In this document: positions 26,014 to 34,824 of the stretch, piece by piece
Numbering within the stretch: position 1 is the stretch's first letter
Layout: each line of letters opens with the position of its first letter
Notes under the pieces: generated by a model
What the model was told of the DNA's origin: nothing
Seen by the model: only the letters and a program-made list of their open reading frames with translations
Databases searched by the model: none
Made by a program: the position numbers and the translations under genes
Source: Jiella mangrovi
GTDB lineage: Bacteria; Pseudomonadota; Alphaproteobacteria; Rhizobiales; Rhizobiaceae
Direction: 5' to 3'
Assembly: GCF_017815135.1 (NCBI RefSeq)
Contig: NZ_JAGJCF010000027.1
Location: 1-44,754, forward strand
Length of the DNA: 44,754 nucleotides

Positions 26014-26826
26014 TCACTCCGGCAGCGCGATCTCGCCCTTCAGATAAAGCACGGCCTCGCCGCAAACCACGACGGTGTCGCCGTCGAGCTGGCACCGCAG
26101 GTCTCCTCCGCGCGCCGAGACCTGTCTGGCCGTGAAACTCTCCTTGCCGAGCCTTTCCGCCCAATAGGGAACGAGCGAGCAATGCGCCGAGCCCGTGACC
26201 GGGTCTTCGTCGATACCAGCTTTCGGGGCGAACATGCGCGAGACGAAATCGACCGAAAGCCCCGGCGCCGTCGCAATGACGTTGAGCGGCGGCAGATCGG
26301 CAATCGCCCGGCTGTCTGGCCGAAGGCCCACGACGTCGGCCTCGTCCGCATACACCGCGAGCCAGGACGTGTCGCCGGGGGTGGCGAACTCGACCACCCG
26401 GTCGGGTCGCCGGCCGAGGGCCGCCGCGACCGGTTCGACCGCGACGTCGTCATTTTGCGTGCGGCGTGGAAACCGCATGACGAACCAGCCGTCGGCATCG
26501 CGGCTCACGGTGAGATCGCCGACCATGCGGGTCGAGAAGGTCAGCGTCCCGGCGGCTTCGCCGAGCACTTCGGTGATGACGAAGGCGGTGGCGAGCGTGG
26601 CGTGGCCGCAGAGCGGGACCTCGATCGTCGGTGTGAACCAGCGAAGCTCCCACTTCGCCTCGCCGGCGGGCACGAAGAATGCGGTCTCCGACAGATTGTT
26701 CTCGGCCGCGATCGTCTGCAACGTCGCGTCGGAAAGCCATTCCTCGAGCGGCACCACGGCAGCCGGATTGCCGGCAAACAGCCGGCTGGTGAACGCGTCG
26801 ACCTGATAGATCGGAAGGGTTTTCAT
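26014..26826 (-). CDS. PhzF-family isomerase/epimerase-like protein
   Basis: A 270-residue protein of the diaminopimelate-epimerase-like PhzF fold. Characteristic stretches are IYQVDAFTSRLFAGNPAAVV, the catalytic Glu in NNLSETAFFVP, PLCGHATLATAFVI, and DEDPVTGSAHCSLVPYW. Family members include the phenazine enzyme PhzF, but most are of unknown substrate and there are no phenazine genes here, so I give no specific reaction. It is divergent from the CDF exporter 165 bp away and convergent with holC. Confidence 0.9.
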   Translation of the reverse strand: MKTLPIYQVDAFTSRLFAGNPAAVVPLEEWLSDATLQTIAAENNLSETAFFVPAGEAKWELRWFTPTIEVPLCGHATLATAFVITEVLGEAAGTLTFSTRMVGDLTVSRDADGWFVMRFPRRTQNDDVAVEPVAAALGRRPDRVVEFATPGDTSWLAVYADEADVVGLRPDSRAIADLPPLNVIATAPGLSVDFVSRMFAPKAGIDEDPVTGSAHCSLVPYWAERLGKESFTARQVSARGGDLRCQLDGDTVVVCGEAVLYLKGEIALPE

Positions 26827-26967
26827 GATCGGGACCTTGGATCGTTTCGTCGCTCGTCAGGATTTGACGGCTTTGACCGCCGAAGGCCAAGCAATTCCTG
26901 TCACCGATGCAAAAAATCGCAGCCGATCGGGCGTGGCGGGTGTCAGCGGCGTGGCGTCCGCTATCAT

Positions 26968-26982
26968 TCCTGTCCGACAGGA
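26968..26982. promoter_or_regulatory. Dyad overlapping the CDF ribosome-binding site
   Basis: TCCTGTC-C-GACAGGA has perfect 7-bp arms around one base. Its right arm contains the CAGGA of the ribosome-binding site, 9 nt before the ATG at 26992. It could be a repressor site or an RNA stem (6 bp with CCG loop) that hides the ribosome-binding site. Neither is demonstrated. Confidence 0.45.
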
Positions 26983-26991
26983 GCAGAGTTC

Positions 26992-28083
26992 ATGGCAGCC
27001 GGACAATCGGACACGAAGCATCACGATCACGCAGACGGGGGCGACGCCCATTCGCATGATCATCATGGGCATGGGCATGGGCATGGGCACGAAGGCCACG
27101 ATCACGGCCATCACAGTCACGCCCCGTCAGTGTCCAGCGCGAACGAGCGGGCGGTGTTGTTCGGCTTTCTGCTGACCTTCGGCTTCATGATCGTCGAGGG
27201 GGTCGGCGGACTGCTCTCGGGCTCGCTGGCGCTGGTCGCCGATGCCGGACACATGCTGACCGATTCGGCCGCTTTGGCACTGGCCTGGGCCGGCTTTCAC
27301 TTCGGACAGAGAAAATCCGACGACCGGCGCACCTTCGGCTACATGCGCTTCGAGATCCTCGCCGGCTTCATCAACGCCGTGGCGCTGATCCTTTTGATCA
27401 TCTGGATCGCCTATGAGGCGGTGATGCGGCTGATCGCGCCCGAGACGGTGCTTGCCGGCCCGATGTTGGCGATCGCGGTCATCGGTCTTCTGGTCAATAT
27501 CGGCGTATTCTTCATGCTGCGCCAGGGCGACCAGGAGCATGTGAACATTCGCGGCGCGCTGCTTCATGTCCTCGGCGATCTTCTCGGCTCGGTCGCAGCC
27601 ATCGTCGCGGCGATCGCCATCTATTTCACCGGCTGGACACCGATCGACCCGATCCTCTCGGTGCTCCTTTCGGCGATCATCCTGAGAAGCGCATGGGTCC
27701 TTCTCAAGAACACCCTGAACATCCTGATGGAGGGCACACCGGGTGATATCGTGCCCGAAGACCTCGTCGACACGCTGAAGCAAGAGGTCGAAGGCGTCGC
27801 TTCGGTCGAGCATGTCCATGTCTGGTCGATCACCTCCGGCCAGCCATTGGCGACGATGAACATTCGCCTGGACGAGGGCGCCGACGCCAGCACGGCCGTG
27901 ACGCGGGTCAAGGCTCTGCTCGCGGAGCGGTTCGGCATCGATCACTCGACGATCGAGATCGATTTCGGCGGTCCGCCGGCTGTCTGCCCGCTCGACGAGC
28001 GGGAGGCAGCAAGGGACAAGCCGGCGCACGGCCACGACGCCGCCCATGAGAATGAACCGTCGGCGCCTGTCCCAGCCGGCTGA
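26992..28083 (+). CDS. Cation diffusion facilitator, probable zinc exporter
   Basis: A 363-residue inner-membrane exporter that swaps Zn(II) or a similar divalent ion for protons. The start at 26992 follows CAGGAGCAG; the frame is open far upstream but the extra residues are not family-like. The N-terminal cytoplasmic tail is very His-rich ([16 protein letters not shown] and [15 protein letters not shown]), typical of zinc binding. Six helices follow, with [16 protein letters not shown] carrying the metal-site Asp and His residues, and the C-terminal domain has [14 protein letters not shown]. The C-terminus also has a short His-rich tail ([10 protein letters not shown]). The copper ATPase gene follows, making a small metal-homeostasis patch. 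Confidence 0.92.
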   Translation: MAAGQSDTKHHDHADGGDAHSHDHHGHGHGHGHEGHDHGHHSHAPSVSSANERAVLFGFLLTFGFMIVEGVGGLLSGSLALVADAGHMLTDSAALALAWAGFHFGQRKSDDRRTFGYMRFEILAGFINAVALILLIIWIAYEAVMRLIAPETVLAGPMLAIAVIGLLVNIGVFFMLRQGDQEHVNIRGALLHVLGDLLGSVAAIVAAIAIYFTGWTPIDPILSVLLSAIILRSAWVLLKNTLNILMEGTPGDIVPEDLVDTLKQEVEGVASVEHVHVWSITSGQPLATMNIRLDEGADASTAVTRVKALLAERFGIDHSTIEIDFGGPPAVCPLDEREAARDKPAHGHDAAHENEPSAPVPAG

Positions 28084-28160
28084 GCAGCTGTTTCAGCGAA
28101 GCCCCGGTCGAAGGCGCGAGAAGATCCTGACGAAATCGGCGCCGCGGCGCGCCGCAGCTC

Positions 28161-28191
28161 TTGACCTTCCCGTTAGTGGAAGCCCGATCTC
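28161..28191 (+). promoter_or_regulatory. MerR-type (CueR/HmrR-like) operator upstream of copA
   Basis: TTGACC (28161-28166) overlaps the left half-site ACCTTCC; after a 7-base centre the right half-site is GGAAG (28179-28183). The arms CTTCC/GGAAG form a perfect dyad. In CueR/HmrR promoters the operator lies inside an over-long 19-bp spacer; 19 bp from this -35 the bases are GATCTC, a poor -10. The site is 110 bp before the copA start. Confidence 0.65.
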
Positions 28192-28300
28192 TCGAAGCCG
28201 AGGGGACGGACGCCGTTGGTGTGTCCGAACCATTTCGCTCCACCGCTCGCCGGCCTTGCCGCCGATCGGGAGCGAACGCCTCTCGGCAAGGAGACGACCA

Positions 28301-30838
28301 ATGAGCACGAACACCGGCACGGCTTTCTCGCTGACCTTTCCCGTCGACGGCATGAGTTGCGCGTCCTGCGTGAAGCGGGTCGAGACCGCGCTGGAGACGG
28401 TCGGGGGCGTCACGGCCGCCAGTGTCAACCTCCCACGCGGCACCGCGACCGTGAATTTCGGCGACGCGGCGGACGCGCCGGCGCTCGTCTCGGCGCTCGA
28501 GAAAGCCGGCTATCCGGCGCGTCTTGCCGAGGTGACGCTCGATGTCGACGGCCTCAGCTGCGCGTCCTGCGTCGGGCGGGCGGAAAAGGCGCTGAAAGCG
28601 GTTCCGGGGGTCGTTGATGCGACGGTGAACCTTGCCGCATCGACGGCCTCGGTTTCTTATCTGGACGGCGCTGTCGACCCCCGGACGATGACCGAGGCCT
28701 GTCAAGCCGCCGGTTATCCGGCGAGCCTTCGCGGCGTGGAGGCCGGCACCGGCGCCGACATCGACGGGCGCCACAAGGCCGAGCAGGCCGTGTTGATGCG
28801 CGAACTCGTTCTTGCCTCGGTGATGGCGGTGCCCGTCGTCGTCATTGCCATGGGCGGGCATGTCATGCCCTCTTTTGGCCGGTGGCTGGAGGCGGGCGTC
28901 GGGTCCTTCTCGCTCCTCGTCGTGCAGTTCGTGCTGACCGGCCTTGTCCTTGCCGGGCCGGGCCGGCGGTTCTTCGCCAAGGGTATTCCGGCTCTGTGGC
29001 GCTTCACGCCCGACATGAACTCCCTCGTCGCGCTCGGCACGGGGGCTGCCTTTCTCTATTCCGCTTTCGAGACCTTCCTGCCCTCGCTCATGCCTGAGGG
29101 GGCGAGCGGCGTCTATTACGAGGCGGCCGCCGTCATCGTCGTTTTCATTCTCGCAGGCCGTCTCATGGAGGAACGGGCCAAGGGACGGACCGGCGCCGCG
29201 ATCCGCAAGCTCGCCGGATTGAAGGCGAAGACGGCGCGGGTTCTGCGGGATGGACAGCCGGTCGAGGTCGCGATCGAAGCCCTGCGCGTCGGCGATGTCG
29301 TCCTGGTGCGGCCCGGCGAGCGGATCGCCGTCGACGGCACCGTGACCGAGGGGACGAGCTTTGTCGACGAATCGATGCTGACCGGCGAGCCGTCTCCGGT
29401 TGAAAAGCGGGCCGGCGCCACGGTGGTGGGCGGCACGGTGAACGGGGCCGGCAGTCTCGCCTTCCGCGCCGAGAAAGTCGGTTCGGACACGGTGCTGTCG
29501 CAGATCATCCGCATGGTCGAAACGGCGCAAGGGGCAAAGCTGCCGATCCAGGCCATGGTCGACAAGGTGACGATGGTGTTCGTGCCGGCAGTGCTGGCGG
29601 CGGCGGCGCTGACCTTCGTTCTCTGGCTCGCCTTTGGTCCGTCGCTGTCGCAGGCGCTCGTCGCCGCCGTGGCGGTGCTGATCATCGCGTGTCCCTGCGC
29701 CATGGGGCTGGCGACGCCGACGTCGATCATGGTCGGGACCGGACGGGCGGCCGAGCTCGGCGTTCTGTTCCGCAAGGGAGATGCCCTGCAAGGGCTCGAC
29801 GCCGTCGACGTCGTCGCATTCGACAAGACCGGTACCTTGACCGAGGGGCGCCCGCGCCTGACCGAGTTCGTTCTCGCGCCGGGGTTCCGGCGTTCCGACG
29901 TCGCGCGCCTTGCCGGCGCGGCCGAAATGGCGTCCGAGCATCCAATCGCAAATGCCCTGGTCGAAAGCGCGAAAGGACGCGGCATCGAGCTTCCGGTCGC
30001 CACCGGCTTTCGCTCCGTGACCGGTCTCGGCGCGGCCGCGACGGTCGAGGGCAGGGCCGTCCTCGTCGGCTCGCAGCGCTTTCTGGACTCCGAAGGCGTC
30101 TCGACCAAAGTCCTCGAGGCCGAGAACGAGAGGCTGGCAAGCGCCTCCAGTTCGCCAGTCTTTGTCGCGATCGACGGGGTGGCGGCTGCCGTGATTGCCG
30201 TCTGCGACCCGATCCGGCCGGAAAGCCGCCGCGTGGTCGACGCCCTGCACGGCACGGGGCGCCAGGTCGCGATGATTTCCGGGGACGTCCAGTCGACGGC
30301 CGAGGCTGTCGCCGGAGAACTCGGCATCGATCACGTCGTCGCCGGCGTGATGCCGGACGGCAAGGTCGAGGCGATCAGATCCCTGCAACAGGGCGGGCGA
30401 CGGGTGGCGTTCGTGGGGGATGGCATCAACGACGCTCCAGCGCTCGCCGCGGCCGATATCGGCATCGCCGTCGGCAGCGGCACCGATGTCGCCATCGAGA
30501 GCGCCGACGTCGTCCTGATGTCGGGAGATCTTGCCGGCGTCCTCAACGCCTTCGAGGTCAGCGGCCGGACCATGGCGAATATTCGCCAGAACCTGTTCTG
30601 GGCCTTCGGCTACAATGTCGCGCTGATCCCGGTGGCTGCGGGTGCGCTCTATCCGTCCTATGGCGTGATGCTCTCGCCGATGCTGGCGGCCGGCGCCATG
30701 GCGCTGTCCAGTGTCTTCGTCCTGTCGAATGCGTTGCGGCTTCGTTTCGTGGCTCGTGCGAAAGCCGGCAGGGAGAAGGGCGCACGCCAACGCCGTGTAC
30801 GGCCAGGCCTGCATGGGAGCCCTCTCGCCGAAGTCTGA
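28301..30838 (+). CDS. copA: Copper-exporting P1B-type ATPase CopA/ActP
   Basis: An ATP-driven exporter of Cu(I) from the cytoplasm. The 845-residue protein has two N-terminal metal-binding domains with CxxC pairs (Cys20/Cys23 in GMSCASC and Cys87/Cys90 in GLSCASC), then eight predicted membrane helices. The transmembrane CPC is Cys464-Pro-Cys466. The phosphorylated Asp is Asp508 in DKTGTLTEG. The nucleotide site has SEHPIANAL, and the hinge GDGIND is at 706-711. [12 protein letters not shown] and [14 protein letters not shown] near the end carry the Cu(I)-site positions of the YN and M-x-x-SS type. AAGGAG precedes the ATG. A CueR/HmrR-like box lies upstream, but no such regulator gene is nearby. 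Confidence 0.95.
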   Translation: MSTNTGTAFSLTFPVDGMSCASCVKRVETALETVGGVTAASVNLPRGTATVNFGDAADAPALVSALEKAGYPARLAEVTLDVDGLSCASCVGRAEKALKAVPGVVDATVNLAASTASVSYLDGAVDPRTMTEACQAAGYPASLRGVEAGTGADIDGRHKAEQAVLMRELVLASVMAVPVVVIAMGGHVMPSFGRWLEAGVGSFSLLVVQFVLTGLVLAGPGRRFFAKGIPALWRFTPDMNSLVALGTGAAFLYSAFETFLPSLMPEGASGVYYEAAAVIVVFILAGRLMEERAKGRTGAAIRKLAGLKAKTARVLRDGQPVEVAIEALRVGDVVLVRPGERIAVDGTVTEGTSFVDESMLTGEPSPVEKRAGATVVGGTVNGAGSLAFRAEKVGSDTVLSQIIRMVETAQGAKLPIQAMVDKVTMVFVPAVLAAAALTFVLWLAFGPSLSQALVAAVAVLIIACPCAMGLATPTSIMVGTGRAAELGVLFRKGDALQGLDAVDVVAFDKTGTLTEGRPRLTEFVLAPGFRRSDVARLAGAAEMASEHPIANALVESAKGRGIELPVATGFRSVTGLGAAATVEGRAVLVGSQRFLDSEGVSTKVLEAENERLASASSSPVFVAIDGVAAAVIAVCDPIRPESRRVVDALHGTGRQVAMISGDVQSTAEAVAGELGIDHVVAGVMPDGKVEAIRSLQQGGRRVAFVGDGINDAPALAAADIGIAVGSGTDVAIESADVVLMSGDLAGVLNAFEVSGRTMANIRQNLFWAFGYNVALIPVAAGALYPSYGVMLSPMLAAGAMALSSVFVLSNALRLRFVARAKAGREKGARQRRVRPGLHGSPLAEV

Positions 30839-30901
30839 GCGGGCCGCATCTGCCGGGATGGCGGTGCGTCAGCTGCTGCGGGTGAATTACGGCCTTGCCG
30901 C

Positions 30902-31534
30902 TCACAGATCCTCGCGCAGCATCTGATCGATCTCGCGCCGCTCCTTTGACGAGCGGATCTGTTCGGCATCGATGGTGCGCGGGCTGAGCCGGACGCTGCC
31001 GTCCCTGGCCACGACGTCATAGGACCGCTTGGCCCAGATGCTGACGTCGTCGGGCCCGTAGACGCCGATGACGGTGATGGTCAGGCCTGTCAGCCCTTTC
31101 CAGCCATTGTGCGGGCCAGGCGAATCGTCCGGCCCCTTGTATTCGAGGACATGGGTGACGATCGATGCGAAACTGCCGAGATCGCGCATCGCCCCGGATT
31201 CCAGCGGGCCCTGGCGGGTCTGCTGCTTGATGTCGGTGGAATCGCCGCGGTTTTCAATTCGCTCGATTTCGGTGACGGGGTAGCGCAGTTCGCCCCCTCC
31301 GGTTTCCAGAGTGACGATGATCGAGCGCACGAAGACCGTGTCGCGGCTCATATTGGTGACGAGGCAGCGCGAGTCCAGATCGGATCTCAGACCGCGTGTG
31401 ATCAGGAGCCGCGGACGGCGCTCGCGCTTGAAGCTCGAAAACAGCATCTGCAGATAGAACGCCCAGATTGCCAGCATGCCGAGATTGGCGAGGACGTTGA
31501 TCAGAGCGGAATTGGCGGTGATCCATTCCAGCAT
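30902..31534 (-). CDS. Membrane-anchored protein of unknown function
   Basis: A 210-residue protein if started at the Met of MLEWITANSAL (31534); the frame is open to 31714 but the added part looks like shadow sequence. One N-terminal helix (INVLANLGMLAIWAFYLQML) is followed by a basic stretch (FKRERRPRLLITRG), so the rest is probably cytoplasmic. The soluble part is predicted beta-rich, with patterns such as LVTNMSRDTVFVRSIIVTLE and LTGLTITVIGVYG. I recall similar proteins as uncharacterised in other Proteobacteria. It converges on copA and is divergent from the dioxygenase-like gene. Confidence 0.7.
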   Translation of the reverse strand: MLEWITANSALINVLANLGMLAIWAFYLQMLFSSFKRERRPRLLITRGLRSDLDSRCLVTNMSRDTVFVRSIIVTLETGGGELRYPVTEIERIENRGDSTDIKQQTRQGPLESGAMRDLGSFASIVTHVLEYKGPDDSPGPHNGWKGLTGLTITVIGVYGPDDVSIWAKRSYDVVARDGSVRLSPRTIDAEQIRSSKERREIDQMLREDL

Positions 31535-31731
31535 GGCGTCCTTTCCTGGCGTTGTGCCGAACGCGCTTTCGGCGTCGCTCCTTGCGGACCGTCTTTCCTC
31601 GACAACCCGGCGATTTCCGGTCGGCGTCCGAAGATGAGACATTCCGACAAGATTGCGAGGCCCCCGCTCCGATCGTATCTTCAGGCGGCTGAAGACTTGG
31701 CTTTGTGGTCGCAAAGAGAGCGGGGTGCGCG

Positions 31732-32670
31732 ATGAAGAGTGCCGGAATCCATCATGTGACCGCGATCGCGGGACATGCGGCGAGGAATCTCGATTTCTAC
31801 AGTCGCGTCCTCGGCCTCAGGCTGGTCAAGAAAACCGTCAATTTCGACGATCCGAGCGCCTATCATCTTTATTTCGGTAATCAGGCGGGCGCGCCCGGCA
31901 CGATCGTCACCTTCTTTCCCATCGAACATGCCGCGCCGGGCCGCGTCGGTGTCGGCGAGGTCGAGGAGATCATGCTCGCCGCGCCGGCCGCTTCGCTCGG
32001 CTACTGGTCGCACCGGCTGGTCGAGAAGGGCGTCGAACATAGCGGCATCGAGAAGCGATTCTCCCAGAGCGTGCTGCCGTTCAGGGACGCCGACGGCATG
32101 CGGCTGTCCTTCGTCGGAGCGGCTCCACCCGCATCGCCCGAAGAGAACACCGCGGTGCCTTCGTCCGGGGAGGTGCCGGCGGAACACGCGATAAGGGGCG
32201 TTCACGGCGTCAGCCTGCTTCTCGAGGCGGCCGAGCCGACCGCTGCGATCCTGACCGATGTCTTCGGCTTTGCGAAAGGCGGTGAGGAGGGCTCGCGCCA
32301 GCGCTACACGTCGGGCGCTGCGATCGGCGGCATCGTCGATCTCCACGCGGTCGGCGGCTTTCTGAAGCCGCGGCCCGGCCGCGGCAGCGTCCATCATCTG
32401 GCTTTCCGGGCCACGGACGACGCCGCGCAGGAGGCGATGGCTCAAAAGCTCGCCTCCGATCACGGTCGGGCCGTCACCGAGCAGAAGGACCGGAAGTATT
32501 TTCGTTCGGTCTATTTTCGCGAGCCCGGCCACGTCCTGTTCGAAATCGCCACGGACGGTCCGGGATTTGCCGTCGACGAGGCCGAGGCCGCCCTTGGCAC
32601 CGGACTCATGCTCCCCGACCAGTTCGAAGCCTTGCGTCACCGGATCGAGGCGACGCTTCCCGAACTCTGA
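31732..32670 (+). CDS. Ring-cleaving dioxygenase-type VOC protein
   Basis: A 312-residue two-domain VOC protein. The first metal-site His is in IHHVTAIAGHA, the second in SVHHLAFRATD, and the Glu in LFEIATDGPGF, the three ligands expected of Fe(II) ring-cleaving enzymes of the MhqO/hydroquinone type. The N-terminal domain also has RNLDFYSRVLGLRLVKKTVN. The substrate is not shown by sequence; quinone or hydroquinone detoxification is a reasonable inference. I use the Met at 31732; nine upstream residues are probably not translated. The tetR-RND operon follows after a 229-bp gap on the same strand. Confidence 0.9.
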   Translation: MKSAGIHHVTAIAGHAARNLDFYSRVLGLRLVKKTVNFDDPSAYHLYFGNQAGAPGTIVTFFPIEHAAPGRVGVGEVEEIMLAAPAASLGYWSHRLVEKGVEHSGIEKRFSQSVLPFRDADGMRLSFVGAAPPASPEENTAVPSSGEVPAEHAIRGVHGVSLLLEAAEPTAAILTDVFGFAKGGEEGSRQRYTSGAAIGGIVDLHAVGGFLKPRPGRGSVHHLAFRATDDAAQEAMAQKLASDHGRAVTEQKDRKYFRSVYFREPGHVLFEIATDGPGFAVDEAEAALGTGLMLPDQFEALRHRIEATLPEL

Positions 32671-32802
32671 AAGCTGGTGTCGAGCCATCTTCGACTGTTA
32701 CCGCGCACAAGGGCACGTGCACGGAATTTTCATGCCCTCACGGAATTATTCGCAGTTGTGATCGCTTGCCTGTCGTAATCTGGTCGGAAGGTGGCTAGAT
32801 TT

Positions 32803-32818
32803 GCGAACGATCGTTCGC
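32803..32818. promoter_or_regulatory. Perfect 16-bp palindrome, probable TetR operator
   Basis: GCGAACGATCGTTCGC reads identically on both strands and lies 82 bp before the tetR start at 32900. Its place upstream of a tetR gene that heads an efflux operon makes autoregulation the simplest reading. A -10-like TAGATT lies immediately before it. Confidence 0.75.
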
Positions 32819-32899
32819 TCTCGTTGCTCGTCGATATGCGACGAAGCGAAGAAGAGACCCTCTGCCGCAGTTCCGACATGCGGCCATCGAAAGCTTGAA

Positions 32900-33556
32900 A
32901 TGCCGGACAGGTTTGCTCTCGAAATCGGATTTGAAGCGCCGCCAGCGCCCGCCTCGGCGCATGAACTGCGGCGACAACAGGTGCTCGACGCGGCGCGCAG
33001 CTGTTTTTCGCGCTCCGGCTTTCATTCGACGTCGATGCACCAGATCTGCGCCGAGGCACAGATGAGCCCGGGCGCTCTTTACCGCTATTTCCCGTCGAAG
33101 GATTCGATCATCGAGGCGATTGCCGAGGAGGAGCGGGTGATGGCGGTGGCCTGCACCCAGCTTCTGTTCGAACCGGGCAATCTCGTCGAGCGGATCGTGC
33201 GGGTGGGTGTCGAATATCTGCGGCATACGCGGGATCGGGCGACCGGCGGGCTGACGATCGAGATCTGGTCGGAAAGCATCCGCAATACTGCCGTCGGCCA
33301 ACGCTTCTGCGAAATCGAGACGACCGTTCGCGAGAGTTTCCACAAGCTGCTTCTGGATGCCCGCGACCGCGGTGAAATCGACCCTGACACCGACGTCGAC
33401 GCCGCGATGCTGATGATCTTCGCTCTCGCCGACGGTCTGGTCCTGCATCTGCAGCTGAGACCGGAGATGGAAATCGAGACGATCGAGCCGCAGCTGCGGC
33501 GCTTCGTCAGCAGGCTCCTCACCCCGGACCGTCAAGAGACGGGGATCACAGCGTGA
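32900..33556 (+). CDS. TetR-family transcriptional regulator
   Basis: A 218-residue repressor. The N-terminal helix-turn-helix is RRQQVLDAARSCFSRSGFHS then TSMHQICAEAQMSPGALYRY and YFPSKDSIIEAI. The C-terminal domain is helical and variable, as expected for ligand binding. The start at 32900 is the Met of MPDRFALE; an open frame from 32801 runs over the palindrome and is probably not translated. The gene overlaps the adaptor frame at GTGA (33553), so regulator and pump are one operon. Confidence 0.9.
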   Translation: MPDRFALEIGFEAPPAPASAHELRRQQVLDAARSCFSRSGFHSTSMHQICAEAQMSPGALYRYFPSKDSIIEAIAEEERVMAVACTQLLFEPGNLVERIVRVGVEYLRHTRDRATGGLTIEIWSESIRNTAVGQRFCEIETTVRESFHKLLLDARDRGEIDPDTDVDAAMLMIFALADGLVLHLQLRPEMEIETIEPQLRRFVSRLLTPDRQETGITA

Positions 33557-33612
33557 AGATCGGATTTTTTGTGAGATTGCTGCGGTCAGCAACGAGACGA
33601 GACGACAAGACG

Positions 33613-34824
33613 ATGGCCAGTCATCACCGCAAAGAGAGCCGTTCGCGCCGCATCTTCGCCCCGCTCTGGGCAGCTGTCTTGCTGTCGGTGGCGATGCCGG
33701 CCGGCGCGGGTGCTCAGGAGAGCGCCGATGCGCCCAAGCCGCCGAGCATTTCGGTCGTCTCCGCCCGCACCGGCGAGATCGTCGAGAAGGTGGACGTGAC
33801 CGGCACGCTGATGCCGCGCGAAACGGTCTCCGTCGGCGCAGACGTCGACGGCCTGAGGATCGTCGAACTTTCGGCCGACGAGGGCGACAGCGTCGAGAAG
33901 GGGGAGGTGCTCGCCCGGCTCGAAACCGACATGATCGATTCCAACATCGCGCTCAACGACGCACAGGTGGAGCGCGCCGAGGCCGCGATCGCGCAGGCCA
34001 AGGCGCAGATTTCCGATGCCGAAGCCGCCGCGATCCAGGCCGATGCCTCGCTCGCGCGCTCGCGGCCGCTGGCAGAAAAGGGCATCGTCGGCCAGGACGT
34101 TCTCGACCAGCGGATCGCCGCCGCCTCCAGCGCCCGCGCCAAGGTGAATGCGGCGAGGGAGGGGCTTGCGGTCGCCGAGGCCGACAAGGCCGCGCAGATC
34201 GCCCAGCGCGACCAGTGGGTTCTCAGGAAATCCAAGGCCGAGATCAAGGCGCCGGCGGCCGGCCTCGTCCTGTCGCGCGATGCAAGGCTCGGCGCCATCG
34301 TCTCGACCGCCTCCGGCAGCCTGTTCGAGATCGCCCGCGACGGGCTGATCGAGCTGGAAGCGGCGGTTTCGGAAACGGCGCTGGCAAGGCTCGAAAAAGA
34401 CCAGAAAGTCGCGGTCTATGTTGCCGGGAAAAGAGAGCCTGTCGAAGGCACGGTCCGGCTGATCTCGCCAAGGGTCGATCAGGCGACGCGGCTCGGCATC
34501 GTCGACATCGCCCTGCCGAAGAACGCCAAGGGCCTGCATGCCGGCGCCTTCGCCCGCGGGGTGATCGAAATCGCCAGGCATGAGGGTGTGCTGGTGCCGC
34601 GCACGGCCGTCGTCTTCGAGGGGGATGACGCCGTCATCCAGGTCGTTTCGAACGGCGTGGTCAAGCGGCGAGCCGTCGACCTTGGCCTGACGACCGCCGA
34701 CACGGTGGAGATCCAGAAAGGCGTCCGGGCGGGCGAAGAGGTTGTCGCGACCGCCGGAGCCTTCGTGCGTGACGGCGACACCGTGACGCCGGTCAAGCTT
34801 GCCGACAATGGGGGCGAGCGATGA
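33613..34824 (+). CDS. RND efflux periplasmic adaptor subunit (membrane fusion protein)
   Basis: Links the inner-membrane RND pump to an outer-membrane channel. I choose ATG 33613 (403 residues), which gives a compact signal peptide (FAPLWAAVLLSVAMPAGAGAQ); a GTG at 33553 overlapping the tetR stop would add 20 residues. Mature domains: a lipoyl half-motif (DVDGLRIVELSADEGDSVEKG), a long coiled-coil hairpin of Ala/Gln/Glu heptads (VERAEAAIAQAKAQ, ARAKVNAAREG), the second lipoyl half (AEIKAPAAGLVLSRDA), and beta-barrel and membrane-proximal domains. The last bases overlap the pump gene (ATGA). No outer-membrane factor gene is adjacent. Confidence 0.9.
   Translation: MASHHRKESRSRRIFAPLWAAVLLSVAMPAGAGAQESADAPKPPSISVVSARTGEIVEKVDVTGTLMPRETVSVGADVDGLRIVELSADEGDSVEKGEVLARLETDMIDSNIALNDAQVERAEAAIAQAKAQISDAEAAAIQADASLARSRPLAEKGIVGQDVLDQRIAAASSARAKVNAAREGLAVAEADKAAQIAQRDQWVLRKSKAEIKAPAAGLVLSRDARLGAIVSTASGSLFEIARDGLIELEAAVSETALARLEKDQKVAVYVAGKREPVEGTVRLISPRVDQATRLGIVDIALPKNAKGLHAGAFARGVIEIARHEGVLVPRTAVVFEGDDAVIQVVSNGVVKRRAVDLGLTTADTVEIQKGVRAGEEVVATAGAFVRDGDTVTPVKLADNGGER

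Noticed and set aside
26992-27120. His-rich repeat as a tandem DNA repeat or array
   Set aside because: It encodes the His-rich metal-binding tail of the CDF exporter and is in frame; no independent repeat element.
27908-30814. Very long open frame (968 residues) on the minus strand opposite copA and the CDF gene
   Set aside because: It is the shadow of two well-recognised genes. Its composition is His/Asp/Arg/Gly-rich with no domain pattern, as expected from GC-rich codon bias.
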